Positions 51,353 through 59,940 of a DNA stretch of 64,000 nt are shown here, piece by piece. Source of the DNA: Pseudoflavitalea rhizosphaerae (GTDB lineage Bacteria > Bacteroidota > Bacteroidia > Chitinophagales > Chitinophagaceae). The stretch covers positions 186,001-250,000 of the forward strand of contig NZ_RCSU01000009.1 in assembly GCF_003991355.1 (NCBI RefSeq), in the 5' to 3' direction. Both the position numbers and the translations under genes were made by a program. Under the pieces are notes generated by a model, which made no database searches, was not told where the DNA came from, and was given only the letters and a program-made list of their open reading frames with translations. How positions within the stretch are numbered: the stretch's first letter is position 1; each line of letters begins with the position of its first letter.

Positions 51353-51480
51353 ATAGCAGCGTTAATTGTTTCAAAGTGATTTCTTCTACAATCAATTGCG
51401 TTGGAATCGAGCGGCAGTGGGATCCTGCGAAGGCAGGAACAACGGGACCACCAGCCGCTCTCACCAACGCTTTAGCCAAA

Positions 51481-51488
51481 CAAATTTT
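51481..51488 (-). promoter_or_regulatory. Candidate -7 box of the DUF6786 gene
   Basis: On the minus strand the sequence reads TAAAATTTG, one base longer than TAnnTTTG. It lies 10 bases downstream of the palindromic operator and about 130 bases before the gene start. It is a plausible promoter overlapped or flanked by the operator. Confidence 0.35.
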
Positions 51489-51498
51489 ATCAGAATCA

Positions 51499-51516
51499 TG
51501 CTTACACGTTTAAGCA
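51499..51516. promoter_or_regulatory. LacI-type operator, site 1 (DUF6786/fucI side)
   Basis: The 18-bp site TGCTTACACGTTTAAGCA is palindromic except for one position pair. Its core ACGT and TTTAAGCA half-sites match sites 2 and 3. It lies between the lacI 3' end and the DUF6786 gene, just upstream of a -7-like element on the minus strand. Confidence 0.75.
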
Positions 51517-51541
51517 ATATAAGCAAAAAAAATCCAGGGTA

Positions 51542-52582
51542 CTATTTCTTTTTTCCGGCGGGTTTTGAACCGCAGGATTCGCGTTTCACAAGCTTTGCGG
51601 GGATCTCCAGTTGCACGGGTCCGGTTTTCTTTCCATCTCCGATCTGGCTGATCAGCAGGCGAACAGTTTCCTGCCCGATAGCCAACAGGTTCTGGCTCAC
51701 ATAGGTAACAGGTGAATAGAAAAAATCGAAAGCATCATGTTCATCGAAACTGATCAGTCCCAGTTCCTGTGGCACCCTGATGCCCATACGATTGATAATT
51801 TTCAGCCCCTGCACTGCCAGCGAGTTGGTAGCAAAGAACAGGGAATCCGGCGCCTGCGGTCCGCGCAGGAGCTTGCTCAATAAACTTTCCATATCTGCAT
51901 TGGCTGTTGCATATGGGATACGCGACAGCCATTCAGGCTTTCTCCTGATATGCGCTTCTTTCAAAGCCTGTTCATACCCCCTGATCCTCTCCTGCATATG
52001 TGGAAGAGAATTATCGTAGGCCAGCATGCCAGGTTTTTTGTAACCGTTTTTGATGAGCAGTTTCACTGCGTTGAAAGAAGCTTCAAAATTATTGATCGTA
52101 ACACGGTTGGTGTTGATCTTTTGATAATAACGGTCTACCAGTACAAAAGAAATTCCTTTACGGCGAAGCTCCTGGATCTGGGCATCTCCATGTTCCACCG
52201 GAGCAATGATCATTCCATCTACTTGTCTGTTCAGTAGTGCAGTGATCAGGTCAGCCATTTTCCCGGGCTGCTCGTCGCTGCTTCCAAAGATAACGGTATA
52301 CCCATGTTGCTTGGCTTCATCTTCGATGATGCGGGCAAGGCTAGAAAAAAATGCATTGGAAATATCAGCAACGATCAGGCCGATGGTCTTTGTCTTTCCA
52401 TCTTTCAATCCCCTCGCCAGCAGGTTGGGCTGATAGTTCATCTCCCTGGCCACTTTGCTGATCTTCACGGCCATCTCCTTGCTAACCCGCGCCTGCTCTG
52501 CCTTTCCGTTGAGCACGTAAGATACCAGTGCCGTAGAAACACCAACCTTTCGGGCAATATCTTTTATGGAAACTTTCTTAAT
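51542..52582 (-). CDS. LacI-family transcriptional regulator
   Basis: 346 residues with an ATT start. The N-terminal LacI helix-turn-helix is intact only if translation starts at ATT (52580-52582): residues KKVSIKDIARKVGVSTALVSYVLNGKAEQARVSKE form the standard domain (about 1-40). An ATG/GTG/TTG start would cut it off; the next possible start is a GTG inside the helix (52514-52516). The sugar-binding domain follows (TIGLIVADISNAFFSSLARIIEDEA, DGMIIAPVEH, LLIKNGYKKPGMLAYDN). It probably represses both flanking operons through the 18-bp operators. Confidence 0.85.
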   Translation of the reverse strand: MKKVSIKDIARKVGVSTALVSYVLNGKAEQARVSKEMAVKISKVAREMNYQPNLLARGLKDGKTKTIGLIVADISNAFFSSLARIIEDEAKQHGYTVIFGSSDEQPGKMADLITALLNRQVDGMIIAPVEHGDAQIQELRRKGISFVLVDRYYQKINTNRVTINNFEASFNAVKLLIKNGYKKPGMLAYDNSLPHMQERIRGYEQALKEAHIRRKPEWLSRIPYATANADMESLLSKLLRGPQAPDSLFFATNSLAVQGLKIINRMGIRVPQELGLISFDEHDAFDFFYSPVTYVSQNLLAIGQETVRLLISQIGDGKKTGPVQLEIPAKLVKRESCGSKPAGKKK

Positions 52583-52597
52583 GATGGAGCTAAAATA

Positions 52598-52615
52598 TGC
52601 TTAAACGAATAAACT
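52598..52615. promoter_or_regulatory. LacI-type operator, site 2 (lacI promoter)
   Basis: The sequence TGCTTAAACGAATAAACT shares the TGCTTAAACG half with site 3. It lies 16 bases upstream of the lacI ATT start and so would mediate autoregulation. The right half is degenerate. Confidence 0.6.
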
Positions 52616-52640
52616 AACAAATTTTTATCGCTATCTTCCA

Positions 52641-52658
52641 TGCTTAAACGTTTAAAAC
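52641..52658. promoter_or_regulatory. LacI-type operator, site 3 (ribulokinase promoter)
   Basis: TGCTTAAACGTTTAAAAC contains the perfect 12-bp palindrome TTAAACGTTTAA (52644-52655) and ends one base before the ribulokinase ATG (52659). Binding would block transcription or initiation of the araB operon. It is the best of the three sites. Confidence 0.78.
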
Positions 52659-54290
52659 ATGCATTCTTCGTATGTGATAGGGGTCGACTTCGGAACAGAT
52701 TCTGTCCGCTCCTTACTCCTCGATGCCAGCACGGGCGCCCAACTCAGCAGTCATACCTTTTTTTATCCGAGATGGAAAGCCGGACTGTATTGCAACAGGT
52801 CCGCCAATCAATACAGGCAACATCCGCTCGACTATATCGAAGGCATTGAACATACCATCAAAGCCTGCCTGGCGGCTGTATCGCCGAAAATAAAAACACA
52901 GATCAAAGCTATCGGTATCGATACTACAGGATCTACGCCCTGCCCGGTTTCAGCAGAAGGCATCCCTCTTGCCATGTTACCTGCATTTGCAGAAAACCCC
53001 AATGCCATGTTCATTCTCTGGAAAGATCATACAGCACTGCAGGCCGCAGAACAGATCAATGCAGCCAACCTTCGCTTCCCTACCAACTACCTCGCTTATG
53101 TTGGCGGCGCTTACTCCACCGAATGGTTCTGGGCAAAAATGTTGCACATCTCACAAACAGACCGGGCAGTACGCGATGCAGCCTTCACCTGGCTGGAGCA
53201 TTCAGACTGGATGCCCATGCTGCTGACGGGGAAAAAACTACAACATGTTCAACGCAACATCTGCGCCGCAGGCCACAAAGCCCTATGGAGCGATGCTTTC
53301 AACGGCTTTCCCCCGCTTTCCTTTTTTGAAGCGATTGATCCGCACCTTCAACAAATGGCGGCACAGATGCCGGGAACATTTGTAACCTCGGAAAAAGCTG
53401 CAGGTACACTTTGCCAGGAATGGGCAGCCAGGCTTGGGCTTTCAACGGATATCATCGTCTGCAACGGTATCATCGATGCGCATGCAGGCGCCATTGGAGC
53501 AGAACTCACACCATACCACTTAGTGAAGATCATGGGCACTTCCACCTGCGATATCATGGTGGCGCCGCCTCAAGACCTGCAAGGAAAAAACATCAATGGA
53601 ATTTGCGGACAGGTAATGGGTTCAGTGCTTCCGGAATTTGTTGGGTTGGAAGCAGGACAATCAGCTTTTGGCGATATCTTTCAATGGTATGTTTCCTTAC
53701 TCAGCTGGTCCATGCAATCAATAAGCGGCAACAATGCAGAGATCTCATCACAACTATTATCCTCACTTTCCCGGGAAGCAGCTCAACTACCTGCTGAAAC
53801 ACATGCTCCAATATCCATCGATTGGTTTAATGGCCGCCGCACCCCCAATGCCAATCAATCGTTGCAGGGCGCTCTGTTAGGATTGACTTTGGGCTCCGAT
53901 GCACCCGGTATCTTCCGCTCACTGGCAGAAGGCGCCTGCTTCGGAGCAAGAGCTATCAATGATTGTTTCATTTCGCAGGGTATACCTATACATGGCATCA
54001 CAGCCATTGGGGGCATTGCAAAAAAATCACCTTACATCATGCAGATGCTGGCCAATATCCTGCAGCTGCCGATCCGTGTACATCGCAGTGAAAATACCTG
54101 CGCTATTGGTGCTGCCATGAATGCCGCTACAGCAGCTGGCGTCCATGCAACCGTATCCGATGCCATCCGCGCCATGGGACAGGGTTTTGAACAAACCTGG
54201 CAACCTGATCCTGCCATGCAACAAACTACTGATCACCGATACAAACAATACCTGCAGGCCGGCAAATACATCGAAACGATCCAATTATGA
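52659..54290 (+). CDS. araB: Ribulokinase (FGGY family)
   Basis: 543 residues, near the E. coli AraB length (566). FGGY kinase fold; diagnostic stretches: GVDFGTDSVRSLLLDASTGA, YPRWKAGLYCN...NQYRQHPLDYIE, GIDTTGSTPCPVSAEG, LPAFAENPNAMFILWKDHTA, VKIMGTSTCDIM, NGRRTPNANQSLQGALLGL and AIGGIAKKSPYIMQML. It phosphorylates ribulose (D or L) using ATP. A LacI operator abuts its start. There is no arabinose isomerase (AraA) or ribulose-5-phosphate 4-epimerase (AraD) in the window, but fucI lies in the divergent unit. Confidence 0.94.
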   Translation: MHSSYVIGVDFGTDSVRSLLLDASTGAQLSSHTFFYPRWKAGLYCNRSANQYRQHPLDYIEGIEHTIKACLAAVSPKIKTQIKAIGIDTTGSTPCPVSAEGIPLAMLPAFAENPNAMFILWKDHTALQAAEQINAANLRFPTNYLAYVGGAYSTEWFWAKMLHISQTDRAVRDAAFTWLEHSDWMPMLLTGKKLQHVQRNICAAGHKALWSDAFNGFPPLSFFEAIDPHLQQMAAQMPGTFVTSEKAAGTLCQEWAARLGLSTDIIVCNGIIDAHAGAIGAELTPYHLVKIMGTSTCDIMVAPPQDLQGKNINGICGQVMGSVLPEFVGLEAGQSAFGDIFQWYVSLLSWSMQSISGNNAEISSQLLSSLSREAAQLPAETHAPISIDWFNGRRTPNANQSLQGALLGLTLGSDAPGIFRSLAEGACFGARAINDCFISQGIPIHGITAIGGIAKKSPYIMQMLANILQLPIRVHRSENTCAIGAAMNAATAAGVHATVSDAIRAMGQGFEQTWQPDPAMQQTTDHRYKQYLQAGKYIETIQL

Positions 54291-55000
54291 ACCTGCAACT
54301 ACATTCACGGGTAATTCTGGTAACCGGTGGCGCCAGCGGTATCGGCGAAGCGATCGTTCAAACACTTGCCGCAGAAAAGGCTATTCCCTGTATCCTCGGG
54401 AATGATAAAGAGAATGGAAAACGCCTGACAGAACAATTACGTTCCCTCAGATCCGAAGCATATTTTTTCCCGCTGGATTTGTCAGACCCCGAAGCCTGTG
54501 AATACACCATTCACCAGGTTGCAGCACAGCTCGGAAGGATCGATGGTATTGTGAACTATGCTGGCATCAATGATGATACCAGACTTGCCAAAGGAGATCA
54601 TCATCGCTTTCTGCAATCATTGAAGAATAATGTTGGGCATTATTACAGTATCAGTCGCGCTGCATTGCCAGCCCTCAAACGTACTGGCGGCAGCATCGTC
54701 AATATCATTTCCAAAACTGCGTTTACTGGTCAGGGTAATACATCCGGCTATGCGGCGGCCAATGGCGCCAGATCAGGACTGGTGGCCGGTTTTGCTGATG
54801 AAATGAAACCCTGCCATATTCGTGTGAACGGGATCGTAGTGGCAGAAAGCCTGGCTCCGCTGGGAAAAAGATGTACCACCCCGCATGAAGTGGCCAACAT
54901 GACTGCATTTCTTTTGTCGCCTGTTTCAACTGCCATCAACCGCCAATCCATTTTTGTGGATGGCGGTTATGTGCATCTCGACAGATCGATCCGCCAATAG
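54287..55000 (+). CDS. SDR-family protein with altered catalytic Lys
   Basis: 237 residues. Short-chain dehydrogenase fold: GGASGIGEAIVQTLAAEK (nucleotide loop), NYAGINDD (NAG-like), Ser142 and Tyr155 of the SxnYxxxK motif. The normally invariant Lys four residues after Tyr is Asn159 (codon AAT at 54761), so catalysis is doubtful. Overlaps araB by 4 bases (ATGA), so it is coupled to it. The related Bacteroidota members are sugar or sugar-acid dehydrogenases. Confidence 0.88.
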   Translation: MNLQLHSRVILVTGGASGIGEAIVQTLAAEKAIPCILGNDKENGKRLTEQLRSLRSEAYFFPLDLSDPEACEYTIHQVAAQLGRIDGIVNYAGINDDTRLAKGDHHRFLQSLKNNVGHYYSISRAALPALKRTGGSIVNIISKTAFTGQGNTSGYAAANGARSGLVAGFADEMKPCHIRVNGIVVAESLAPLGKRCTTPHEVANMTAFLLSPVSTAINRQSIFVDGGYVHLDRSIRQ

Positions 55001-55003
55001 TTA

Positions 55004-55885
55004 TCAGTGTGTCTGCGCCTGCAGGAACTGTTTTTTATATTGAAGGGGGGAGATCCCCTTCATCTTTTTGAATTGCCTGTTGAAATAGGAAAGGTTGTTG
55101 AAACCCGCCCTGAACGCCACCTGTGTAATATTGAAAGAATCACTGAGCAATAGTTTACAGGCATAGTTCAGTCGAGTTTCCAATAGAAAAGTGGAAAAGG
55201 TCTTATTGGTCACGCTTTTGAAATAACGGCAGAAAGCAGTCAGGCTCATATTGGCAACGCCCGCCACATCCTGCAGGTTGATCTCATCCGTAAAATTCTC
55301 CATGATATAAGCATATACGCGACTGATCCTTTCTGTATCGCTTCTCGTGTAGGATTGATCGATGCTGGTGCCGGACAGCACCGCATATTCATTGGAAGCC
55401 GCAATATTGGAGAGGATCAGTAATAAGCTGGCGATCCTTTCGATAGAGTTCTGGTGCAACATGGCGATCATTCTCTTAGCCACTTTCTGCCTCGTAGCCC
55501 CTACGATCTTGAGCCCCCGCTTTGCCAGCGTGAGCATGTTCCGGATATCGGCCAGTTCAGGCAATTCGCCTGCATCACTGCGCAGGAAATTTTCACGGAA
55601 CTGGATCACAATGGCGCGACTGTACAGATCATTGTCCAGTTCGTAATACACTTTATCATTCTTCCACCGGTGCGGAAGATTAGCCCCCACCAGCACCATA
55701 TCGCCACTCCCGAAGTATTCGATATTATCTCCCACAAAACGGATCCCCGAGCCCTGCACAATAAAGGTCAGTTCCAGTTCAGGATGAAAATGGAACGGGT
55801 TGGAAAAATATGGAACGATCATATCCCTTAGCAAAAAGGAAGATGTTCCGGGTAAATGGGGTACATTTTTCAATTGAGGTTGCAT
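55004..55885 (-). CDS. AraC-family transcriptional regulator with cupin sensor
   Basis: 293 residues from MQPQLKNVPHLPGT. The frame opens 45 codons further, but that part is not family-like. An N-terminal cupin (about 20-110: HFHPELELTFIVQGSGIRFVGDNIEYFGSGDMVLVGANLPHRW) would bind a sugar or sugar acid, and two helix-turn-helix motifs (about 195-290: INLQDVAGVANMSLTAFCRYFKSVTNKTFSTFLLETRLN, FNITQVAFRAGFNNLSYFNRQFKKMKGISPLQYKK) bind DNA. It is divergent from the RraA-SDR-MFS operon and so likely controls it. Confidence 0.93.
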   Translation of the reverse strand: MQPQLKNVPHLPGTSSFLLRDMIVPYFSNPFHFHPELELTFIVQGSGIRFVGDNIEYFGSGDMVLVGANLPHRWKNDKVYYELDNDLYSRAIVIQFRENFLRSDAGELPELADIRNMLTLAKRGLKIVGATRQKVAKRMIAMLHQNSIERIASLLLILSNIAASNEYAVLSGTSIDQSYTRSDTERISRVYAYIMENFTDEINLQDVAGVANMSLTAFCRYFKSVTNKTFSTFLLETRLNYACKLLLSDSFNITQVAFRAGFNNLSYFNRQFKKMKGISPLQYKKQFLQAQTH

Positions 55886-56025
55886 TCCGTGGTAAACTAA
55901 TAAAACTCTATCGCTCCCCGCCTTGCCGATTAACGGATGAGGCATTTGAATTGACGGATCGGGTTCCCGGCAACATAGTATCACTTTCTGATAATACAGG
56001 TAAAAGCAAGGCTTTGCCAACCCTT

Positions 56026-56033
56026 TACATTTG
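56026..56033 (+). promoter_or_regulatory. -7 promoter box of the RraA operon
   Basis: TACATTTG matches TAnnTTTG and lies 30 bases before the RraA-like start. It is in the 177-base gap shared with the divergent AraC gene. No TTTG at the ideal distance upstream. Confidence 0.5.
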
Positions 56034-56062
56034 TTTCCACATCATTCAAATTCATTCAACTT

Positions 56063-56755
56063 ATGGCGCTCTGGAAAGATGACGATGCTTTATTCGGTAT
56101 TGCAAAACAGGAATTATTCCCGGCACTGGTGGGAGACGTTCTGGACAAACTGGGATTGTTGCAACAATTCCTTCCTCCTTCCATCAAACCACTCGACAGT
56201 AAAATGGTGGTGATCGGCCGCGCAATGCCCGTACTTGAAGCCGATGTATATGGAGAGAAGATCGATGAAGGAAGCAATACACTGCTTCGCAAACCATTCG
56301 GACTGATGTTCGATGCGCTCGACAGCCTTCAGCGGAACGAGATATATGTTTGCTCCGGCGCCTCACCACGTTATGCGCTCTGGGGCGGACTCATGACCAC
56401 CAGGGCTTTCCGGCTCGGCGCCGCAGGCGCCGTAGTGAACGGCTACACGCGAGACACCAATGAAGTACTTCGATTCAACTACCCCATCTTCGGAATGGGT
56501 ACTTACGCGCAGGACCAGGGACCAAGAGGTAAAGTGCTCGACTACCGTATCCCCATCCTCTTTGATCAAACCATTATCAAACCCGGCGATATTATCTATG
56601 GTGATCTGGATGGCGTGATCGTTATCCCCCGGGAAGTGGAAACAGAAGCATTCACCAGGGCCATTGAAAAATGCCGGGGAGAACAACGCGTAAAAGAAGC
56701 ACTTGAAAAGGGAATGAGCTCCAGGGAAGCATTCGAAACATTCGGCATCATGTAA
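56063..56755 (+). CDS. RraA-like aldolase/dehydratase family protein
   Basis: 230 residues. RraA/HMG-CoA-aldolase type: GGLMTTRAFRLGAAGAVVNGYTRDTNEVL (G-G..R..G...V.G..RD motif) and GDIIYGDLDGVIVIPREVE. Members cleave 4-hydroxy-2-oxo acids (4-hydroxy-4-methyl-2-oxoglutarate aldolases) or act as regulators. The intact R..RD motif favours an enzyme. It begins the AraC-controlled operon and is followed by an SDR gene sharing its stop region by one base. Confidence 0.9.
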   Translation: MALWKDDDALFGIAKQELFPALVGDVLDKLGLLQQFLPPSIKPLDSKMVVIGRAMPVLEADVYGEKIDEGSNTLLRKPFGLMFDALDSLQRNEIYVCSGASPRYALWGGLMTTRAFRLGAAGAVVNGYTRDTNEVLRFNYPIFGMGTYAQDQGPRGKVLDYRIPILFDQTIIKPGDIIYGDLDGVIVIPREVETEAFTRAIEKCRGEQRVKEALEKGMSSREAFETFGIM

Positions 56756-56766
56756 TGCAAAGCAAC

Positions 56767-57531
56767 ATGAACAAACAACCATTCAGACTCGATAATAAGA
56801 TTGCCCTCATTACCGGCGGCGGCACCGGCATCGGCTTCGGTATCGCCTCCTGCTTCATTGCAGCGGGCGCAACAGTTGTGATCACAGGAAGAAGAGAAGA
56901 AATATTGAAAGAAGCCGTCAGCAAACTGGGCAGCAATGCACATTATGTTACGGGGGATATCGACCAGCTTCAAAATATTCCACAGATCCTTCAGCAGGTG
57001 GAAGAAAAAGCAGGCGTAGTGGACATCCTCGTGAACAATGCAGGACGCAATCAGAAAAAGCCATTATTGGATACTACCAACGAAGATCTTGCAGCGATCC
57101 TCCAAACCAATGTGCTGGGCACTTTCGCACTTAGCAGGGAAGTGGCCCGCCGCATGATCGAAAACAAAAAAAGCGGCTCCATCCTCCTGATCAGTTCAAT
57201 GGCAGCGGTAATGGGCATTGATCGTGTGGTATCCTATTCAACCGCCAAATCAGGTCTCACCGGAATGATGCGCACCATGGTGGCCGATCTCGCACCTTTC
57301 AATATCAGGATCAACGCCATTGCACCGGGATGGATCGAATCGGAAATGCTGGCCGCTGCACTCGATGGCGATAAAGCAAGAAAGGAAAAAGTGATGAACA
57401 GGATCCCCGCAAAAACATTAGGCAAACCGGAAGACATCGGCTATGCCGCACTTTTCCTGGCTTCCGGCTCCGCTGCCTATATCTCCGGCGTATTACTCCC
57501 GGTAGATGGCGGCGCAGCTTATAACTTCTAA
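56767..57531 (+). CDS. SDR-family oxidoreductase
   Basis: 254 residues from the second ATG (the first, at 56755, overlaps the preceding stop). Classical SDR: GGGTGIGFGIASCFIAAGATVVITGRRE, NNAG, Ser and Tyr-Ser-Thr-Ala-Lys (YSTAK) in ISSMAAVMGIDRVVSYSTAKSG. The catalytic triad is intact, unlike the SDR in the araB unit. It should oxidise a sugar acid or alcohol with NAD(P)+. It lies in the operon between the aldolase and the MFS transporter. Confidence 0.93.
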   Translation: MNKQPFRLDNKIALITGGGTGIGFGIASCFIAAGATVVITGRREEILKEAVSKLGSNAHYVTGDIDQLQNIPQILQQVEEKAGVVDILVNNAGRNQKKPLLDTTNEDLAAILQTNVLGTFALSREVARRMIENKKSGSILLISSMAAVMGIDRVVSYSTAKSGLTGMMRTMVADLAPFNIRINAIAPGWIESEMLAAALDGDKARKEKVMNRIPAKTLGKPEDIGYAALFLASGSAAYISGVLLPVDGGAAYNF

Positions 57532-57577
57532 CAGCATCAAACAACCGAAAACACAACACTACAGTAAGCCGAACCAC

Positions 57578-58843
57578 ATGCAGCCCACCCGAAAATACAG
57601 ATGGAAGATAGTAGCGCTCCTGTTCTTCGCTACCACCATCAATTATATCGACCGGCAGATCCTGGGCGTACTGGCTCCGCTATTGCAGGAAAATATGCAA
57701 TGGTCGGAGTCCGCATACGGCTGGATAGTTGCCGGTTTCCAGGCGGCCTATGCTATCGGGCTGCTGGTTTCAGGTGTGCTGCTTGACAGGTTCGGCGTAA
57801 AATGGGGCTACAGCATTGCTGTTGGGGTCTGGAGTATCGCCTGCATGCTCCATGCTGCGGCAGGAACGCTCTTTCTTTTTGTGATCATGCGTTTCCTGCT
57901 GGGTCTCGGAGAATCTGCCAATTTTCCCGCAGCAGTAAAAACAGTGGCCACCTGGTTCCCCAAAAAAGAAAGAGCCCTGGCAACCGGGATCTTCAATTCA
58001 GGTTCCAATATCGCAGCTGTCATTACACCGCTTGCCATCCCCTGGATAGCATTGCAGGCCGGCTGGCAATGGGCTTTCATCATCAGCGGTATGCTGGGCA
58101 TCATCTGGCTGATCTGCTGGCGCAAATGGTACCATGCACCGCAGGACCACCCAAAACTTTCCGCAGCAGAAAAGGAATGGATCGAACAGGATGGACAAGA
58201 ACCGGTCAATAACCTGCCCTGGAAACAGCTGGTACTGCGCAGGCAAACATTGGGCTTTGCCGCATCACTTTTCCTGACCGCACCTGTGTGGTGGTTCTTC
58301 CTGTACTGGCTCCCGAAATTCCTGCATTCCGAACATCAGTTGAGCATCACCGGTATGGCATGGCCGCTGGTGATCGTTTATCTTATATCCGATGCGGGCG
58401 CACTCGCAGGCGGATGGTTCTCCTCCAGGATGGTCAGCAAAGGCAGCAATCCTGTATCGGCCCGTATCTACACCATTCTGCTGCTTTCACTGATGGTGAT
58501 ACCCGTAATGATCGTTCCCTTCACACAGCATCTCGGCTGGGTGATTGCACTGATAGCACTGGCCACCTTTGCACACCAGGGCTACGCATCCAACATCTTT
58601 ACACTGGTATCGGATATATTCCCAAAGAACGCAACAGGCGCTGTAACGGGTATTGCCATGTTCTCCGGCGCCATTGGCGGAATGATCTTCTCCTCCATCA
58701 CAGGACTTGTGCTGGAAAAGACAGGAGACTATACACCCATTTTCATATTCTGCGGTTGTTCTTACCTGTTATCATGGACCATACTGACCTTACTGGTCAG
58801 ACCGCGCTACCGAAACTATTTGCAAATCGCTGACCAAAACTGA
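57578..58843 (+). CDS. MFS transporter, hexuronate/sugar acid type (ExuT-like)
   Basis: 421 residues from MQPTRKYRWKIVALLFFATTINYIDRQILGVLAPLLQ (the frame is open 24 codons upstream and overlaps the SDR). The ACS-family signatures are clear: YIDRQILG in helix 1, GLGESANFPAAVKTVATWFPKKERALATGIFNSGSN in helix 4, and 12 helices. Probable substrates are hexuronates or galactonate. It agrees with the mannonate dehydratase-like gene that follows by 8 bases. Confidence 0.92.
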   Translation: MQPTRKYRWKIVALLFFATTINYIDRQILGVLAPLLQENMQWSESAYGWIVAGFQAAYAIGLLVSGVLLDRFGVKWGYSIAVGVWSIACMLHAAAGTLFLFVIMRFLLGLGESANFPAAVKTVATWFPKKERALATGIFNSGSNIAAVITPLAIPWIALQAGWQWAFIISGMLGIIWLICWRKWYHAPQDHPKLSAAEKEWIEQDGQEPVNNLPWKQLVLRRQTLGFAASLFLTAPVWWFFLYWLPKFLHSEHQLSITGMAWPLVIVYLISDAGALAGGWFSSRMVSKGSNPVSARIYTILLLSLMVIPVMIVPFTQHLGWVIALIALATFAHQGYASNIFTLVSDIFPKNATGAVTGIAMFSGAIGGMIFSSITGLVLEKTGDYTPIFIFCGCSYLLSWTILTLLVRPRYRNYLQIADQN

Positions 58844-58851
58844 TTTCGCTT

Positions 58852-59916
58852 ATGCATTTAGGCATGGGATTATACAAACACATGCTTCACCACAGCAATT
58901 ACCAATTTGTGCGGCAATGCGGAGCCACCCATGTGGTGGTGCACCTGGTGGACTATTTCTCCGGCAGCCACCAGCAACAGAAAGCCGATCAACCGCTTGG
59001 AAACCTGCAGGGATGGGGCTTCACAAAAGGTGATGAATCGATCTGGGAATACGATTCGCTCTGCGCCATTAAAAAACAGATCAACGATGCAGGCCTGATC
59101 TGGGAAGCCATCGAGAACTTCGACCCCGCACACTGGTCGGATATCCTTCTGGATGGACCACGCAAAGAACAACAGGTAGAACGCATCAAAAAGATCATCC
59201 GCAATGTTGGTAAGGCCGGCATACCCATCATCGGATATAATTTTTCCCTGGCAGGTGTGGCAGGTCGAAGCAAAGGACAATACGCCCGCGGCGAAGCCAT
59301 ATCGGTGGGTATGGATGGAACAATCGACCAGACGCCAATTCCCGCGGGAATGGTCTGGAATATGCAATACGACGCCAACCCGCAGGAAGGGACCATTCCC
59401 TGGATCACGCACCAGGAACTCTGGCGCCGCTTTGCCTGGTTCCTCCAGCAGGTGATCCCCGTTGCAGAAGAAGCCGGCGTGAAACTGGCAGCACATCCTG
59501 ACGACCCACCGGTGCCGTATATGCGCGATACACCCCGCCTTGTATACCAACCCTATATGTACCAGCAATTACTTGATCTGTATAAAAGCAACCATAATGT
59601 GCTGGAGTATTGCCTGGGTTCACTCGCGGAAATGACGGAAGGCGATATCTATCGATCCACCGAACAATACGCACAACAACAAAAGATCGGCTATATCCAT
59701 TTCCGGAACGTAAAAGGCAAAGTGCCCAATTACCGTGAAGTTTTCATCGATGAAGGAGATATCGATATGTTCCGCATCCTGCACATCCTCAAAAAGAACG
59801 GATACAACGGCATACTGATACCAGACCATACACCACAGATGAGCTGCGATGCCCCCTGGCATGCAGGCATGGCCTATACTGCAGGATATATGAAAACAGC
59901 TATGGCCTTACTATGA
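58852..59916 (+). CDS. Mannonate dehydratase (UxuA) family protein
   Basis: 354 residues. UxuA TIM-barrel features: ENF after LIWEAIENF, AGVKLAAHPDDPPVPYMRDTPRLVY (His/Asp metal region), CLGSLAEM, FRNVKGKVPNYREVFIDEGDID, and IPDHTPQMSCDAPWHAGMAYTAGYM. UxuA removes water from D-mannonate to give 2-keto-3-deoxygluconate. It is the key enzyme of glucuronate breakdown, but related enzymes use other sugar acids. No uronate isomerase or fructuronate reductase lies in the window, so the upstream steps may be by the SDRs. Confidence 0.88.
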   Translation: MHLGMGLYKHMLHHSNYQFVRQCGATHVVVHLVDYFSGSHQQQKADQPLGNLQGWGFTKGDESIWEYDSLCAIKKQINDAGLIWEAIENFDPAHWSDILLDGPRKEQQVERIKKIIRNVGKAGIPIIGYNFSLAGVAGRSKGQYARGEAISVGMDGTIDQTPIPAGMVWNMQYDANPQEGTIPWITHQELWRRFAWFLQQVIPVAEEAGVKLAAHPDDPPVPYMRDTPRLVYQPYMYQQLLDLYKSNHNVLEYCLGSLAEMTEGDIYRSTEQYAQQQKIGYIHFRNVKGKVPNYREVFIDEGDIDMFRILHILKKNGYNGILIPDHTPQMSCDAPWHAGMAYTAGYMKTAMALL

Positions 59917-59940
59917 TCCCTACCAAAACACCAACCTTCT

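Noticed and set aside
51424-51437. Small hairpin CCTGCGAAGGCAGG upstream of DUF6786
   Set aside because: Only 5-6 bp stem with no T run or conserved neighbour; not enough to call a regulatory site.
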